Shown here: piece by piece, positions 57,301 through 64,000 of the stretch | Layout of the letters: each line of letters begins with the position of its first letter | Numbering within the stretch: position 1 is the first letter of the stretch | From: Chitinophagales bacterium | GTDB lineage: Bacteria; Bacteroidota; Bacteroidia; Chitinophagales; Chitinophagaceae | Assembly (NCBI GenBank): GCA_020636505.1 | Contig: JACJXR010000008.1 | Location: 47,859-111,858, forward strand | Length of the DNA: 64,000 nucleotides | Direction: 5' to 3' | Position numbers and translations under genes: made by a program | Notes under the pieces: model-generated | Seen by the model: only the letters and a program-made list of their open reading frames with translations | Databases searched by the model: none | Told to the model about the DNA's origin: nothing

Positions 57301-59460
57301 ATGAAACACGTTTATTGTCTACTCGCAGCATTGCTGCTACTGACGGCCCGTTCAGAGGCCTCGCACCTTATGGGTGGTGAACTCCGTTACGAGTTCAACG
57401 GAACCAATTATACGGTAACCTTAAAGCTATACAGAGATTGTTCAGGCATTGCATTGCCTAACAGCGTTGCTGTTACGCTGAGCTCTGCCTCGCAAAGCAG
57501 TTCTTTTAATTTGACATTGTCGCTTGTAAAAAGCGGATTGGTAACTACACCATGTCCGGGTTCCGCCAATAAGTGTACCAACACTTCTTCAGTTATTCCC
57601 GGTTATGGATACGCAGAGTATGTGACATCTGTTGCAGTGCCTGCTGCAGCATCAGACTGGAAGTTTGAAGCCTCATTAAGCGCACGTACTACAATGCAAA
57701 ATGTTGCAGGTGGAGGTAACATGTATTTGGTTGCGACATTGGATAACAGTGCCGGCGTCAACTCCACACCTTACATGCCAAACTATCCTCCGTTCTATCA
57801 AGCTATGGGTTCTACATCAGTGGTGCCTATGCAAGTTTTGGACCCGGATGGCGATAGCATAGTTGTAGAGCCTACGGCTCCGCTTATATCGGCAAGTACA
57901 TCCGTTACATATGTGGCTGGAGGGTATTCTCCCACAGCACCGTATGGGAGCACAGGTACTTTCAATGTGAACAACAGCAACCAAACATTGACGATTAAGT
58001 GTACAAACAATGGGCAGTTTGCAGGAGCATTGAAAATAAAAGAATACCGCAATGGTAAGCTGCTAGGATATTACATCCGTGAGTTCGGCACAGCATACTT
58101 ACCGGGTGGTACCAGTTTTGCTTTTACATATCCACAAATAACAACTACCAGCAATCAAGTTGCATATACATGTCCGGGTAAGCCAGGTTCTGCTTCGTTA
58201 AGCTTTACCGATCCCAACTCAGTGGATTCTGTATACATAACAGTAGACACTCCGGCATATGGAGGTTGGAATTTTACAGTATCCACACTCGCGGGTAAGC
58301 CAACAGCTACTACTTCAATTTCATGGACAGCCCCCGCAAACCTTAATCCATCCATCATACCATACTTTTATGTAAAACTGCACGTTGTTGATAATGCGTG
58401 CCCTAGAGCACCGGCAGAATATGCCTTGCTTGTGATAGCGCAGCAATGCCCAACAGACAGCGTTTGGCCCGGTGATGCCAACAGCGACAAGGTGGTGAAC
58501 TTACTTGACCCGCTTTACATAGCAGTGGCATATAATCAAACAGGTCCGAAAAGACCAAGCCCATCCACAAGTTGGGTGCCTCAATGGGCTCAAAACTGGT
58601 CAGGCTCCTACCCAATATCAGGTGTCAACCACAAACACGGTGATTGTAACGGAGATGGTACCATCAACGCAAGCGACCTTGGAGCAGTAGCTGCCAACTG
58701 GGGCTTGACACATCCTAAGGGTGGACCTAGAAGTAAAACAACGGGTGTTCCTGAATTGTTCTACGATGTTACAGGTGTTACGTTCTCTCCGGGAGCAGTT
58801 GCGGCAGTACCGATAAAACTGGGTAGTGTTGCAGATCCAATGAGTGATTTTTATGGAATAGGTACAAGTGTATTGGTGAACGGCATCACTCTGGATGCAC
58901 AAGCATATGTCGCAAGTGCAGGTACATGGATAGGCACTACGGGCAATACGATGGAATTTTCGAAAGACATCAGTAAATCGAGAGTGGAGTGGGCTTTGGC
59001 TCGTACCGACCATCAGAACACAACAGGTAACGGAACGATAGGTACACTTTATTTTAAAGTGCCTGCAAGCGCAACCATAGGTACGAACTTTACATTGGAT
59101 TTTGCCAATACTGTTATTGTAGACAAAGACGGTAAGCTGATCACTCAGTTCAATACCAAAGATGCGACCGCACAAGTTACTGTTGGTATAGACGAAGTGG
59201 CATCGAACCTGAAACAAGTGTTTGTGGTGCCTAACCCATCAGACAAGTTTGCCAACTTGCACGTTGAGTTGTCTGAGCGCGAAGAGTTGCATGTGAATGT
59301 AACCGATATAAGCGGTAAAGTGTTGTGGCACTTCGATGCGGAATTTGCTCCGGGTGCCAATTCGATAGCACTACCGGGTGAGCAACTTGCCAACGGAATG
59401 TATATGATAAACATATCCGGTAAGGATAAGTATAAAACGCTGAAGTGGATAAAGCAATAA
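57301..59460 (+). CDS. Secreted protein with dockerin-like repeats and T9SS type A sorting domain
   Basis: The 719-residue product has a signal peptide (MKHVYCLLAALLLLTARSEA). It opens with a conserved Bacteroidota block SHLMGGELRYEFNGTNYTVT with LKLYRDCSGIALPN and continues as beta-sandwich modules to about 390. Residues about 397-470 hold two EF-hand-like dockerin repeats, WPGDANSDKVVNLLDPLYIA and GDCNGDGTINASDLGAVAAN, each with a DxNxDxxxN-type calcium loop. A cohesin-like or Ig-like module of about 140 residues follows, and then a type A sorting domain (VFVVPNPSDKFANLHVELSE to GMYMINISGKDK). It should be calcium-dependent and surface-exposed, perhaps in complex assembly or adhesion. Confidence 0.86.
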   Translation: MKHVYCLLAALLLLTARSEASHLMGGELRYEFNGTNYTVTLKLYRDCSGIALPNSVAVTLSSASQSSSFNLTLSLVKSGLVTTPCPGSANKCTNTSSVIPGYGYAEYVTSVAVPAAASDWKFEASLSARTTMQNVAGGGNMYLVATLDNSAGVNSTPYMPNYPPFYQAMGSTSVVPMQVLDPDGDSIVVEPTAPLISASTSVTYVAGGYSPTAPYGSTGTFNVNNSNQTLTIKCTNNGQFAGALKIKEYRNGKLLGYYIREFGTAYLPGGTSFAFTYPQITTTSNQVAYTCPGKPGSASLSFTDPNSVDSVYITVDTPAYGGWNFTVSTLAGKPTATTSISWTAPANLNPSIIPYFYVKLHVVDNACPRAPAEYALLVIAQQCPTDSVWPGDANSDKVVNLLDPLYIAVAYNQTGPKRPSPSTSWVPQWAQNWSGSYPISGVNHKHGDCNGDGTINASDLGAVAANWGLTHPKGGPRSKTTGVPELFYDVTGVTFSPGAVAAVPIKLGSVADPMSDFYGIGTSVLVNGITLDAQAYVASAGTWIGTTGNTMEFSKDISKSRVEWALARTDHQNTTGNGTIGTLYFKVPASATIGTNFTLDFANTVIVDKDGKLITQFNTKDATAQVTVGIDEVASNLKQVFVVPNPSDKFANLHVELSEREELHVNVTDISGKVLWHFDAEFAPGANSIALPGEQLANGMYMINISGKDKYKTLKWIKQ

Positions 59461-59482
59461 CCATCCCCTCAAGATGATAGAT

Positions 59483-59509
59483 AAAGGGCGAACTTTATGT
59501 TCGCCCTTT
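59483..59509. terminator. Bidirectional terminator between the dockerin protein and DUF1801 gene
   Basis: AAAGGGCGAAC (59483-59493), loop TTTAT and GTTCGCCCTTT (59499-59509) form a perfect 11-bp stem. It lies between convergent stop codons and has T-rich flanks on the plus side. Confidence 0.85.
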
Positions 59510-59510
59510 G

Positions 59511-59873
59511 TTATTTTTTGGCTTTTTCTTTATTCTGTTGCAGTTTATACTTCACTATCTTCTTTATCAATGTTGCGGGTAGGGGATTGTCAACGGTAAA
59601 CTGTATTGTGCCTGCGGATGTTTTAAATCCTTTCAGTTCTTCTTTGAAATCTTCTTGTGCTTGCTTGCCACCGGCAAATAAGGAACAATGGTTTTTGAAT
59701 GCACCTATATGCACCAATACTCCATGTTTTTTGAAGGTAGGCATTCCATAACTGATAACCTCTTCTGCATCGGGTACCACAGACAATATGGTTTTGCGTA
59801 CTGAGCTTAACAGCTTGTGGTGCTCTTCGGGGAGATTATTGAAGTACTCTTCGACGGTGGTTACTTTATCCAT
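59511..59873 (-). CDS. DUF1801 family protein (YdhG-like)
   Basis: The 120-residue cytoplasmic protein shows the DUF1801 pattern: TTVEEYFNNLPEEHHKLLSS, VRKTILSVVPDAEEVISYGM, PTFKKHGVLVHIGAFKNHCS, LFAGGKQAQEDFKEELKGFK and TIQFTVDNPLPATLIKKIVK. Relatives include the Bacillus YdhG family and frataxin-like iron chaperones such as Fra, so an iron-related role has been suggested for some members, but it is not proven. It starts with ATG at 59873, 10 bases after the VOC gene stop (59884), so they are likely cotranscribed. Confidence 0.88.
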   Translation of the reverse strand: MDKVTTVEEYFNNLPEEHHKLLSSVRKTILSVVPDAEEVISYGMPTFKKHGVLVHIGAFKNHCSLFAGGKQAQEDFKEELKGFKTSAGTIQFTVDNPLPATLIKKIVKYKLQQNKEKAKK

Positions 59874-59883
59874 TATTGGCGAA

Positions 59884-60330
59884 TTATGCGTTTTTCATTA
59901 CTTCAATTTCTATTTTTTTCATTTGCATCATGGCATCAATGGCACGTTTCCTTTTTTCCGCATCCGGTTGGTTGAGCAGTTGCGGTAACTCTTCGGGTAT
60001 TATTTGCCAAGTTATTCCGTATTTGTCCGTCAGCCAACCGCACATCAATTCTTTACCTCCGTCACAAAGCTTTTCCCAATAGTAGTCCACCTCGGTTTGG
60101 TCTTTGCAATTGACCACAAACGATATTGCTTCGTTGAATTTGAATTGAGAACCACCATTCAACACACCATAGTTTTGATTGAATATCCTGAACGAACCGG
60201 TGAACAGTGGTCCGTCGGGAGTTTGTCTGTTGATGGCGGTTATTTCCGCATCGGGGAAAATGCTGACATAGTAGTTTAATGCTTCTTCTGCATTGTTATC
60301 GAACCATAGGAATGGAAGTATCTTTTGCAT
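59884..60330 (-). CDS. VOC superfamily protein (PhnB-like)
   Basis: From the ATG at 60330 (MQKILPFLWFDNNAEEALNY) the product has 148 residues. It is a PhnB or 3-demethylubiquinone-methyltransferase-like VOC fold: YYVSIFPDAEITAINRQTPD, FRIFNQNYGVLNGGSQFKFN, AISFVVNCKDQTEVDYYWEK and LMCGWLTDKYGITWQIIPEE. In this subgroup the metal-binding residues are often missing and the activity is unknown, despite the methyltransferase label in databases. It lies upstream of the DUF1801 gene in one probable operon, a pair common in Bacteroidota. It diverges from the small lipoprotein gene at 60447. Confidence 0.88.
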   Translation of the reverse strand: MQKILPFLWFDNNAEEALNYYVSIFPDAEITAINRQTPDGPLFTGSFRIFNQNYGVLNGGSQFKFNEAISFVVNCKDQTEVDYYWEKLCDGGKELMCGWLTDKYGITWQIIPEELPQLLNQPDAEKRKRAIDAMMQMKKIEIEVMKNA

Positions 60331-60446
60331 GAGCCTTGTTTTCTGCAAACATAGTTACGGAAAAGCAGGGACTTACAGGTGGTATAAGACAATACTGTGT
60401 GCTATTTGCGACATTGTTCATTGTATTAAATATGTTACATTTAGGT

Positions 60447-60677
60447 ATGAGACATATTATTGTTTTGCTGTGTGTTGTAATTGTCTTTTGCATGAATTCT
60501 TGCCAAAAAGAGCATACTTGCTATTGTGTGGAAACAGACCATAACGTTGTACTTGACAGTACTAACGTTACTGTAAGAGGTACGGATAGGCGAGCCCGAA
60601 TAAGCTGCGACCAGTATGAAGATGTGTGGAAGACATCACTTATACCCGAAGCCGTGACGGACTGTGAAATAAGATGA
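60447..60677 (+). CDS. Small Cys-rich lipoprotein
   Basis: The 76-residue frame starts at the ATG at 60447 (MRHIIVLLCVVIVFCMNSCQ) with lipobox MNSC (Cys19). The mature part is short and has several Cys (CQKEHTCYC near the start, then SCDQ and TDCEIR), possible disulfides or a metal site. The open frame extends further upstream to 60336 but those residues overlap the divergent VOC gene region and add nothing recognisable. I do not know the family. It lies 117 bases before the OmpA-like gene in the same direction. Confidence 0.6.
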   Translation: MRHIIVLLCVVIVFCMNSCQKEHTCYCVETDHNVVLDSTNVTVRGTDRRARISCDQYEDVWKTSLIPEAVTDCEIR

Positions 60678-60752
60678 ACTTGTTGAAATTTTTGTTAAAA
60701 CCGTATTTGTTAAATTGAACAATCCATGTAGCAAGTTGTTTCATAAAAAATA

Positions 60753-60760
60753 TACTTTTG
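60753..60760 (+). promoter_or_regulatory. Candidate -7 element TACTTTTG for the OmpA-like gene
   Basis: TACTTTTG matches TAnnTTTG and lies 34 bases upstream of the ATG at 60795. A clear -33 element at 19 bases is missing. Confidence 0.45.
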
Positions 60761-60794
60761 AAACAGAATTTTACCTGACCAAACTATTAGAGAG

Positions 60795-61685
60795 ATGAAA
60801 TTTGCATCAGTATTGATAACGATATCGGCAGCAGCCATTTTGTTTACAGGCTGCGTAAGCTCGAAGAAATACAAAGAATTGCAAACCAAATACGGTGGTT
60901 CGCAAGCAACGGTTGCACAAATGCAAGCAAAGCTTAACGATTTGGAGAAGAACAACGGAAGTTGCCAAACCGATTTGGCTGCTGTACGGTCAAGAGCAGC
61001 CAGCTTGGAAGAACGGTTGGCTGCGGAACGTTCCAACGTAGCATCTTTGCAAAGCGCATTGGACAAATGTCTTACTTCTACCAATCAGGGTAGTGTAAAC
61101 ATTGCCAAACTTGTGGACGAGATAAAAGCATCAAACGAATACATACAGCACTTGGTGAACCTGAAGAACAAGAGCGACTCGCTCAATGTAGTGTTGACCA
61201 ACAATCTTACTCGTTCTCTCAGCCGCGAAGAGCTGAAAGATGTGGATGTGAAGGTATTGAAGGGTGTGGTATATATATCACTGTCGGACAACATGCTTTA
61301 CAAGTCGGGTAGCTACCAAATATCCGAACGTGCGGGAGAGACACTTGGTAAGATCGCCAAGATCATTAAAGATTATCAGGATTACGAAGTGCTTGTGGAA
61401 GGTAATACGGACAACGTACCTATCAGCAGAGAGAATATCCGCAACAACTGGGATTTGAGTACGCTACGTGCATCGAGCGTGGTGCAAGAGTTACAAAACA
61501 AATATGGTGTGGATCCAAAACGTATGACTGCAGGTGGTAGAGGCGAATACAATCCTGTTGCGGATAACGACAACGAATTGGGCAGAACCAAAAACCGCCG
61601 TACGGAGATAATAGTAACGCCTAAGCTCGATCAGTTTATGGACTTGATAGAGAAAGCACCCGACGGCAGCGATAAAAAACAATAA
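60795..61685 (+). CDS. OmpA-family outer-membrane lipoprotein
   Basis: The 296-residue product has a lipobox FTGC (Cys20). A coiled coil of about 80 residues follows (about 30-115; ATVAQMQAKLNDLEKNNGSC, LEERLAAERSNVASLQSALD). The C-terminal OmpA domain (about 155-280) has VVYISLSDNMLYKSGSYQIS, VLVEGNTDNVPISRENIRNN, WDLSTLRASSVVQEL and GRGEYNPVADNDNELGRTKN with RRTEIIV, the residues that bind diaminopimelate of peptidoglycan. It should tether the outer membrane to the cell wall. The Bacteroidota -7 element at 60753-60760 and a terminator hairpin after it mark a single-gene unit. Confidence 0.92.
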   Translation: MKFASVLITISAAAILFTGCVSSKKYKELQTKYGGSQATVAQMQAKLNDLEKNNGSCQTDLAAVRSRAASLEERLAAERSNVASLQSALDKCLTSTNQGSVNIAKLVDEIKASNEYIQHLVNLKNKSDSLNVVLTNNLTRSLSREELKDVDVKVLKGVVYISLSDNMLYKSGSYQISERAGETLGKIAKIIKDYQDYEVLVEGNTDNVPISRENIRNNWDLSTLRASSVVQELQNKYGVDPKRMTAGGRGEYNPVADNDNELGRTKNRRTEIIVTPKLDQFMDLIEKAPDGSDKKQ

Positions 61686-61709
61686 TATAATATTGAAATC
61701 TTATATAAT

Positions 61710-61742
61710 CATAAAGCCACCTTCTAAAAAGGTGGCTTTATG
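61710..61742 (+). terminator. Terminator hairpin after the OmpA-like gene
   Basis: CATAAAGCCACCTT (61710-61723) pairs with AAGGTGGCTTTATG (61729-61742). The T run is part of the stem, so termination may be partial. Confidence 0.6.
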
Positions 61743-61798
61743 ATGACAGTGCTGTTACTTTTATTATTATTATCTTCATAAGATAAAAATCTACCCTA

Positions 61799-62557
61799 AT
61801 GAAACCTATAAAGACCTCTTTTCTTACAATGGTGTTCTTCAGCTTGATAGTTGCATCTTGCAAAAAGAAAGAAAATAGAATTGAAACCAATATTGATAAC
61901 AGTTGCCCAAGCTATGAATATACCATAACCGCAACCGGAAACCCTTTTAAAGGTGAAACTTTGGAGTTCTCTTGCAATGCCCCGGAATGCAGATCGGTTG
62001 AGTGGTATTTTTCAAAAATAGATACTACTGAGGTTGTTACTCAAACCATCACCGACAGGACGTTCAAACACACTTTTGATAGAAGAGGAAAATACGCGGC
62101 AGTAGCGGTTATTGACGGAGATAAGAAAAACGCGAACGGTAAAAACCCATCCCTAATAGTGCAGATAAACAATCGTTTTAACATAAACGATCTCAATAAA
62201 CTAAAAGATGTAAGGGTATGGAACGTTGTTGTAGACAGCGGCTCTAAAATATGGGGTGGTGTAGATACACTAAAAGTATATAAGGATACCTTTGCCGTTG
62301 ACGTTGTGGATGAAAGCACACTAAAAGTAAGAGGGCGTACATTGAAATATACACAAGACCCTACCGCGGGTGTTTTTGATGTATATGGATTTTATGATCC
62401 CGGAGCGAGTGGTTATGGATGGGAGTACCTGTTTTATTATTACGAAAAAGACAGTGTTGTTTATTCATATCATCCCGATCAAGGAGGGGAGCCTGCAATA
62501 GGTAAACGACCTGCCATATCTTACGGAACGACTACTACATATATGTCAAAACAGTGA
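61799..62557 (+). CDS. Lipoprotein with PKD-like domain
   Basis: The 252-residue product starts at ATG 61799 and has a lipobox VASC (Cys21). The first domain (about 40-125) is a PKD/Ig-like sandwich (YEYTITATGNPFKGETLEFS, VEWYFSKIDTTEVVTQTITD, FDRRGKYAAVAVIDGDKKNA). The second (about 135-250) is beta-rich with KDVRVWNVVVDSGSKIWGGV, GVFDVYGFYDPGASGYGWEY and GKRPAISYGTTTTYMSK. The C-terminal part is of a Bacteroidota lipoprotein type without known function. It stands between the OmpA gene and mscS with no near neighbours in operon spacing. Confidence 0.78.
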   Translation: MKPIKTSFLTMVFFSLIVASCKKKENRIETNIDNSCPSYEYTITATGNPFKGETLEFSCNAPECRSVEWYFSKIDTTEVVTQTITDRTFKHTFDRRGKYAAVAVIDGDKKNANGKNPSLIVQINNRFNINDLNKLKDVRVWNVVVDSGSKIWGGVDTLKVYKDTFAVDVVDESTLKVRGRTLKYTQDPTAGVFDVYGFYDPGASGYGWEYLFYYYEKDSVVYSYHPDQGGEPAIGKRPAISYGTTTTYMSKQ

Positions 62558-62632
62558 GCCCCTCACCGTTGTTAATACATTCAACATTGTTGATTATTCC
62601 TGTATTTTTAGGGTAATGTATACCCTCAAAAA

Positions 62633-63535
62633 ATGAATGCAATCGAAAATATCAAGCAGTGGGTTGTAGATTATCCTGTAACGGCAAGTGTCTTTAAGTA
62701 CATCCTGTTGGTACTGATAATAGCATCGGTCGTGTCCATGCTTAGGAGGATGTTGCGTAGAGTATTGCCCGACAGTAATGTAAGGTACAAGTCGCAGAAG
62801 GGTGTGGAGATCATCGGTTATGCCATTATCATCTTCTTAACTGTTACTTATTTCTCAGGACGAGTTAACGATTTTGCACTAGCCATCGGTTTGTTTACTG
62901 CGGGTGTCACCATTACGTTGCAAGAGTTGATATTGAGTATAGCAGGTTCGTTCTACATATTCTTGGTGAGAGTGTACAAACCCGGTGATAGAATAGAGAT
63001 AAACGGTATAAAAGGTGATGTTATAGATATAGACAGTATATACACCACCATGATGGAGATAGGAGAGTGGGTGACAAGTGACAATTACAGTGGACGTATT
63101 GTGAAGCTTAGTAATGCATTTGTGTTCAAAGGGCCTATTTACAACTACTCGCAGGATTTCCCGTTTGTTTGGGACGAGCTTGATATTCCCGTTAGATACG
63201 AGTCTGATGTAGAGTTGGCCAAATCCATTATGATAAAAGTGGCGCAAGAGGTTTTGTCTGAGTATGTGCAGCAGTCGATAACAAACTGGCAGGAGGTGGT
63301 GAACAAGTATTATATAGAAGATGCCAACGTACAGCCCACACTTGCAATCACGATGACCGACAACTGGATGCGGTTCAACCTAAGGTATATAGTGGATTAT
63401 AAGAAGCGACGCACCACCAAACATTTGTTGAATGAAAGAATAGGTGCCGAGGTTTTGAAAACAAATGGAGCGGTCAAGATAGCATCTGCTACCATAGAGG
63501 TGGTAAGGATACCTGATATACGGGTAGAGAAGTAG
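62633..63535 (+). CDS. Mechanosensitive channel of the MscS family
   Basis: The 300-residue inner-membrane protein has three N-terminal helices (FKYILLVLIIASVVSMLRRM, VEIIGYAIIIFLTVTYFSGR, LAIGLFTAGVTITLQELILS). The third is the pore helix with the MscS hinge, followed by the beta domain IFLVRVYKPGDRIEINGIKG with DVIDIDSIYTTMMEIG and VKLSNAFVFKGPIYNYSQDF, and the C-terminal alpha/beta part. It releases solutes under hypo-osmotic stress. It starts with ATG at 62633. The gene is single; the next gene starts 51 bases later in the same direction. Confidence 0.93.
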   Translation: MNAIENIKQWVVDYPVTASVFKYILLVLIIASVVSMLRRMLRRVLPDSNVRYKSQKGVEIIGYAIIIFLTVTYFSGRVNDFALAIGLFTAGVTITLQELILSIAGSFYIFLVRVYKPGDRIEINGIKGDVIDIDSIYTTMMEIGEWVTSDNYSGRIVKLSNAFVFKGPIYNYSQDFPFVWDELDIPVRYESDVELAKSIMIKVAQEVLSEYVQQSITNWQEVVNKYYIEDANVQPTLAITMTDNWMRFNLRYIVDYKKRRTTKHLLNERIGAEVLKTNGAVKIASATIEVVRIPDIRVEK

Positions 63536-63585
63536 GGTCGGTGTCAGATGATATTTTGTTATAGCATATATCGTAACTTCAAATA

Positions 63586-64000
63586 ATGAAGTACAGTCTC
63601 TTGATATTTTGTTTGTTCCTTTTCTCATGTAATACGAACACGATAAATTATTCCCAAAACTACGTGACCACACTCAACGATATGAAACGTATAGATGTTG
63701 GCAAAGGAGAAGTGGTGTATCAGATGGAAGGTAAGAACCATGAAATGAAGGATATGTCTTTCGTGATTACGGAAACACAACCCGGTGGCGGACCACCGTT
63801 GCATATACACCCTACAGAAGAGGCGCATGTGGTACTCAGCGGCAAAGTGAAGTATATAGTGGGTGACAGTGTATTTACCGTAGAAGCTCCGTATGTGGTG
63901 AAAATACCGCCCAATACCAAGCATACATTCATGAATGTGGGAGATACAGTGCTGAACCTCATCGGTGTGTTTGGGCACGACAACTTTGGCCCGTACAAGC
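63586..64000 (+). CDS. Cupin-domain lipoprotein, cut off by window edge
   Basis: The frame opens at the ATG at 63586 (MKYSLLIFCLFLFSCNTNTI, lipobox LFSC with Cys15) and runs to the right edge with at least 138 codons. The cupin core is visible: GGGPPLHIHPTEEAHVVLSG with the metal-binding His-x-His and Glu, then VKIPPNTKHTFMNVGDTVLN for the second motif. The fold is a metal-dependent beta barrel; many cupins are oxygenases, isomerases or sugar-binding proteins. Because the end is missing, length and any second domain are unknown. As a lipoprotein it acts in the periplasm or at the outer membrane. Confidence 0.85.
   Translation, partial: MKYSLLIFCLFLFSCNTNTINYSQNYVTTLNDMKRIDVGKGEVVYQMEGKNHEMKDMSFVITETQPGGGPPLHIHPTEEAHVVLSGKVKYIVGDSVFTVEAPYVVKIPPNTKHTFMNVGDTVLNLIGVFGHDNFGPYK

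Overview
The window is chromosomal DNA from a member of the Bacteroidota, most likely a Chitinophagales- or Sphingobacteriales-like free-living gliding relative. The evidence is a gldJ-porU-porV block of the type IX secretion system (T9SS), seven proteins with T9SS type A C-terminal sorting domains, Bacteroidota-only families (DUF4249, Omp28, HYC_CC_PP, DUF4890), SusC-style TonB receptors, a split pntA, and promoter elements of the TTTG-N19-TAnnTTTG type. No rRNA or tRNA gene, insertion sequence, prophage or CRISPR array was recognised.

Layout. 1-4.2 kb: a truncated lipoprotein gene, an ECF sigma factor followed by a membrane-anchored beta-barrel protein that looks like its partner, and a T9SS cargo gene. 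4.3-10 kb (minus): zapA, lspA, a haem-type TonB receptor and two tandem Omp28 lipoproteins. 10-13.5 kb: rbfA with a LolC/E-like permease, converging on argS; a possible structured RNA lies upstream of argS. 13.8-25 kb: a large Ig-repeat T9SS cargo protein, murF, gldJ, then porU and porV (outer-membrane sortase and shuttle protein). 25-33 kb: housekeeping and small conserved genes (SRPBCC membrane protein, zinc ribbon, ABC-F ATPase, TonB-domain protein, AraC regulator) and the three-gene proton-translocating transhydrogenase. 33.4-37.2 kb: two related loci encoding three tiny C-terminal-anchor membrane proteins, flanking an SBBP propeller T9SS protein. 37-45 kb: secreted proteins of unknown function, a Spy-like protein, a FAD oxidoreductase, a SnoaL-like protein and a CsgG/TolB-like protein. 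44.7-47.8 kb: a TonB receptor and its DUF4249 lipoprotein. 48.2-54.9 kb: an almost gapless minus-strand cluster with a Crp regulator, three rhodaneses, a DUF2892-like protein, a sterol desaturase, a small membrane protein, HYC_CC_PP, an MbnP-like copper protein carrying a T9SS signal, and two MauG/MbnH-type dihaem lipoproteins. 55-64 kb: a pseudo-transglutaminase coiled-coil protein, a dockerin-bearing T9SS protein, small enzymes, an OmpA lipoprotein, a PKD-like lipoprotein, MscS and a truncated cupin lipoprotein.

How it works together. The main theme is the cell envelope: lspA processes the many lipoproteins, and PorU/PorV export and attach the cargo proteins encoded nearby. Two items stand out. 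The first is the Crp-rhodanese-HYC-MbnP-dihaem cluster, which looks like a surface copper and sulfur redox system in which a T9SS-exported MbnP could carry a kynurenine-based copper site made by its MauG-like neighbours. The second is the duplicated micro-protein cassette: promoter spacing, leader, 3' UTR motif, terminator and GTTAAC-rich upstream region are all shared, although the proteins are only 46-61 residues long. All functions are read from sequence motifs by eye; no database search was run.
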